In this document: in pieces, positions 24,432 to 26,455 of the stretch
Layout of the letters: every line of letters starts with the position of its first letter
Numbering within the stretch: position 1 is the first letter of the stretch
From: an uncultured Clostridia bacterium
GTDB lineage: Bacteria; Bacillota; Clostridia; TANB77; CAG-508
Assembly (NCBI GenBank): GCA_934180065.1
Contig: CAKPRA010000027.1
Span: forward strand, 1-26,455
Direction of reading: 5' to 3'
DNA: 26,455 nt
Made by a program: the position numbers and the translations under genes
Notes under the pieces: generated by a model
Database searches by the model: none
Told to the model about the DNA's origin: nothing
Seen by the model: the letters and a program-made list of their open reading frames with translations, nothing else

Positions 24432-26159
24432 TTATTTTTCCCTCCAAATCATACTAATTTTTCCTTGAGCATATTTTTTCTTTGGATGAATAAATTCTGA
24501 GTTTCGCTCTCTTTTCCAAATTGGTTTTACAAAGAAATTAGATATACTTCTTTTATTTTTATTCATAGCATATGGTGTTAAGTATGGTGAACCAAATGAC
24601 TTTAAGTTACACATTATGGACAATTGAATAAAAATTCCTACACCAATACCTAAAAATCCTGCTAGATATCCCAAAATTATATATATAAATCTATATATTC
24701 TAAATGTGAAATTTAATGAAAAATCAGGTATACTGAAAGAGCAGATTCCAGTTATTGCTACAACTATAATTAAAATAGGGCTAACTAAAGAGGCTGAAAC
24801 AGCGGCATCACCTAAAATAAGTGCGCCTACAATTCCTATAGTAGACCCCAGTGGAGTGGGAACTCTAAGTCCAGCTTCTCTTATTAATTCAAAGGAGATT
24901 TCCATTATAAGTATTTCTAAAAAAATAGGAAACGGGACGGATTCCCTTGAAGCTGCAATTGTAAATAATAGCTCTGTAGGTAACAGCTCTTGATGATAAT
25001 TTGTTATTGCTATATAGATTCCTGGTAGTAAAAGTGATAAAAATATTGAAAGTAGACGGACTATTTTTTCAAGGTTTGCAAATTGAAATTTTAAATTTAA
25101 ATCTTCAGGTGAAGATAAAAAGTCCACGAAAACTCCAGGTGCAACCAAGACATAAGGATTACCATTTACTATAATGCAAACACGACCTTCTAAAAGGTAA
25201 TTAGCTACTCTGTCAGGTCTTTCTGTTGCTATAATTTGTGGAAAAATACTTTTTGGATTATCTTGAATAAATTGCTCTAATTGTCCAGATGAAGTAAGAT
25301 AGTCTATATCTAGATTGTTTATTCTATATCGGATTTCAGCTACTAAATTTTTATTTGCAATTCCATTTATATAACCTATAGATACATTGGTTTTTGATAA
25401 TTTACCAACAGAGGTACTTTCCATAATTAGATTTTCATTATTTACTAATCTTCTTATAATGGAAGTATTTGTTCTTAGATTTTCAACAAAAGATTCTTGT
25501 GATCCTCTTATGACTACCTCATTGTTCGGAGTATCAATGCTTCTTTGTTTAAATCCTTTTATATCTAGGTCAAAGGCGCTATTTAATGAATCAATAAAAA
25601 GTACACAATTTCCCATATTAATTGATGAATATACATCAGAAAATTTATCGATTTTTTCAACTGAATTTTGAGGAATTAGACTATTATAAATATAATTTTC
25701 TAAATTGAAATCTTTTTCGGTTTTGTATTGCTTAATTTTTACTTTATCAATTTCTTTTTCGGAAATAAACTTTTTTTGTTTTTCATCAAAAATATTTGCT
25801 CTATTTCTAAGCATTAAAGGAGATATTATGGAATTATTTAGTAATTCTGAATCTACCATTCCATCAATACACATTATAAATGCTTTATATTCTATATTGT
25901 GTGCTAATATAGAGAACTCTCTAATTATAATATCTTTGGAAATTAATGCATTATATTTATATTTTAGAAATTCAATATTTTTTGATAATTCGGTAAATAT
26001 CTTTTTTGGCTCTATTTTTTCTAATTCGTTATTAGAGAAGTCATTTGAATTTGTTGATTGGTTTTCTGAATTTGTGGTTTCACCAGAGATTGTGAAGTTA
26101 TAGTCTTCGTTTGGTTTATATCCAAGAAGCTTTTTCATATAATTAAAAAAGTTATTCAT
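24432..26159 (-). CDS. gerA: GerA-family spore germination protein
   Basis: A 575-residue A subunit of a GerA-type receptor. The N-terminal half (about 1-355) is soluble, with the acidic Asn/Ser-rich start NSENQSTNSNDFSNNELEKI and the family segments VSIGYINGIANKNLVAEIR and NPKSIFPQIIATERPDRVA. Hydrophobic segments begin at about 370, and the conserved block ELIREAGLRVPTPLGSTIGI continues as VGALILGDAAV (from residue 424), followed by more membrane segments and a basic tail. A subunits oligomerise into an ion channel opened by germinants. First gene of the ger operon; start ATG at 26159 with GAAAGGC upstream. Repeat D begins 48 bp before the start, so the promoter must be close to or inside the repeat edge. 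Sigma-G control is expected by family, not shown. Confidence 0.92.
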   Translation of the reverse strand: MNNFFNYMKKLLGYKPNEDYNFTISGETTNSENQSTNSNDFSNNELEKIEPKKIFTELSKNIEFLKYKYNALISKDIIIREFSILAHNIEYKAFIMCIDGMVDSELLNNSIISPLMLRNRANIFDEKQKKFISEKEIDKVKIKQYKTEKDFNLENYIYNSLIPQNSVEKIDKFSDVYSSINMGNCVLFIDSLNSAFDLDIKGFKQRSIDTPNNEVVIRGSQESFVENLRTNTSIIRRLVNNENLIMESTSVGKLSKTNVSIGYINGIANKNLVAEIRYRINNLDIDYLTSSGQLEQFIQDNPKSIFPQIIATERPDRVANYLLEGRVCIIVNGNPYVLVAPGVFVDFLSSPEDLNLKFQFANLEKIVRLLSIFLSLLLPGIYIAITNYHQELLPTELLFTIAASRESVPFPIFLEILIMEISFELIREAGLRVPTPLGSTIGIVGALILGDAAVSASLVSPILIIVVAITGICSFSIPDFSLNFTFRIYRFIYIILGYLAGFLGIGVGIFIQLSIMCNLKSFGSPYLTPYAMNKNKRSISNFFVKPIWKRERNSEFIHPKKKYAQGKISMIWREK

Positions 26160-26207
26160 ATAAATTGCCTTTCTAAATTTTTGTTACTATATTATCTATC
26201 TTTGGGG

Positions 26208-26455
26208 CCGGATATATGGATATATATATTAAAATTCGTGACTTGCTGGTCGCCCATACGAAGTTGTATGAGAATGGTAGTGCCCTCGTTTTAGTTTGTG
26301 ATATTAAAAAGTTTTCTAAAAGCTCCCAAGCTGCACGTTAGTTTTTTGAATGTAATGTCTTTTAATGAGCCGGATATGTGGATATATATATTAAAATTCG
26401 TGACTTGCTGGTCGCCCATACGAAGTTGTATGAGAATGGTAGTGCCCTCGTTTTA
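26208..26455 (+). repeat. Intergenic repeat D: at least two units, cut by window end
   Basis: CCGG at 26208 and 26370 mark two units 162 bp apart, RNA-like sense on the plus strand. The second is nearly identical to the first as far as the window goes (to 26455). The first unit core ends GCACGTTAG and the linker TTTGAATGTAATG, the internal-unit form also seen in B. Arms read GGATATATATATTAAAA with a G in place of the A found in other copies. The hairpin CATAC/GTATG is perfect. The terminal unit and right arm must lie outside the window. Confidence 0.9.

Overview
The window looks like chromosomal DNA of a low-GC, anaerobic, endospore-forming member of the Clostridia. This is inferred from the very AT-rich base composition, strong AGGAGG-type ribosome binding sites, sporulation genes (spoIIM, spoIIP), a spore-kinase-like gene, a gerA-type germination operon, and a pta-ackA acetate fermentation locus. 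No species can be named from the sequence alone.

Layout. 1-1071: a small HTH protein gene on the minus strand with its own good promoter, an orphan plus-strand promoter overlapping a palindrome, a decayed copy of a repeat, and a strong hairpin terminator. 1072-2091: a CaCA-type Na+/Ca2+ antiporter, convergent with rnhA (2199-2630). 3213-7553: a same-strand run of tmcAL, an EndoQ-like PHP nuclease, spoIIM and a XerC/D-type recombinase. 8103-11377: exoA, rarA and spoIIP. 11378-12082: a noncoding stretch with a REP-like palindrome and a terminator. 12083-12982: an Rpn-family PD-(D/E)XK nuclease. 13351-16860: pta and two tandem acetate kinase paralogues. 16921-17264: the RNase P RNA gene with a clear promoter. 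17637-21881: a CotS-like kinase, then a two-gene unit of a PstS-like binding protein and a membrane-anchored amidase. 21891-26159: a minus-strand gerA-gerB-gerC operon followed by a 55-codon membrane-protein ORF that I read as a possible fourth germinant-receptor gene.

The most unusual feature is a family of about 163-bp intergenic repeats (A 2782-3109, B 7665-7991, C 17394-17557, D 26208 to the window end, and a decayed copy near 917-970). Each complete array is bounded by near-perfect 25-bp inverted repeats. Units occur singly or as head-to-tail dimers, and internal and terminal units have different 3' ends in a way that is consistent between loci. Two internal hairpins carry substitutions that keep pairing only when one particular strand is read as RNA. 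I recognise no named family. The best reading is a MITE-like mobile repeat that carries, or once carried, a structured RNA.

Functionally the genes are mostly core: RNA and DNA maintenance (RNase H, RNase P, EndoQ, ExoIII, RarA, Xer, TmcAL), energy metabolism (Pta and two AckA), and spore biology (engulfment proteins SpoIIM and SpoIIP, cell-wall amidase, germinant receptor).
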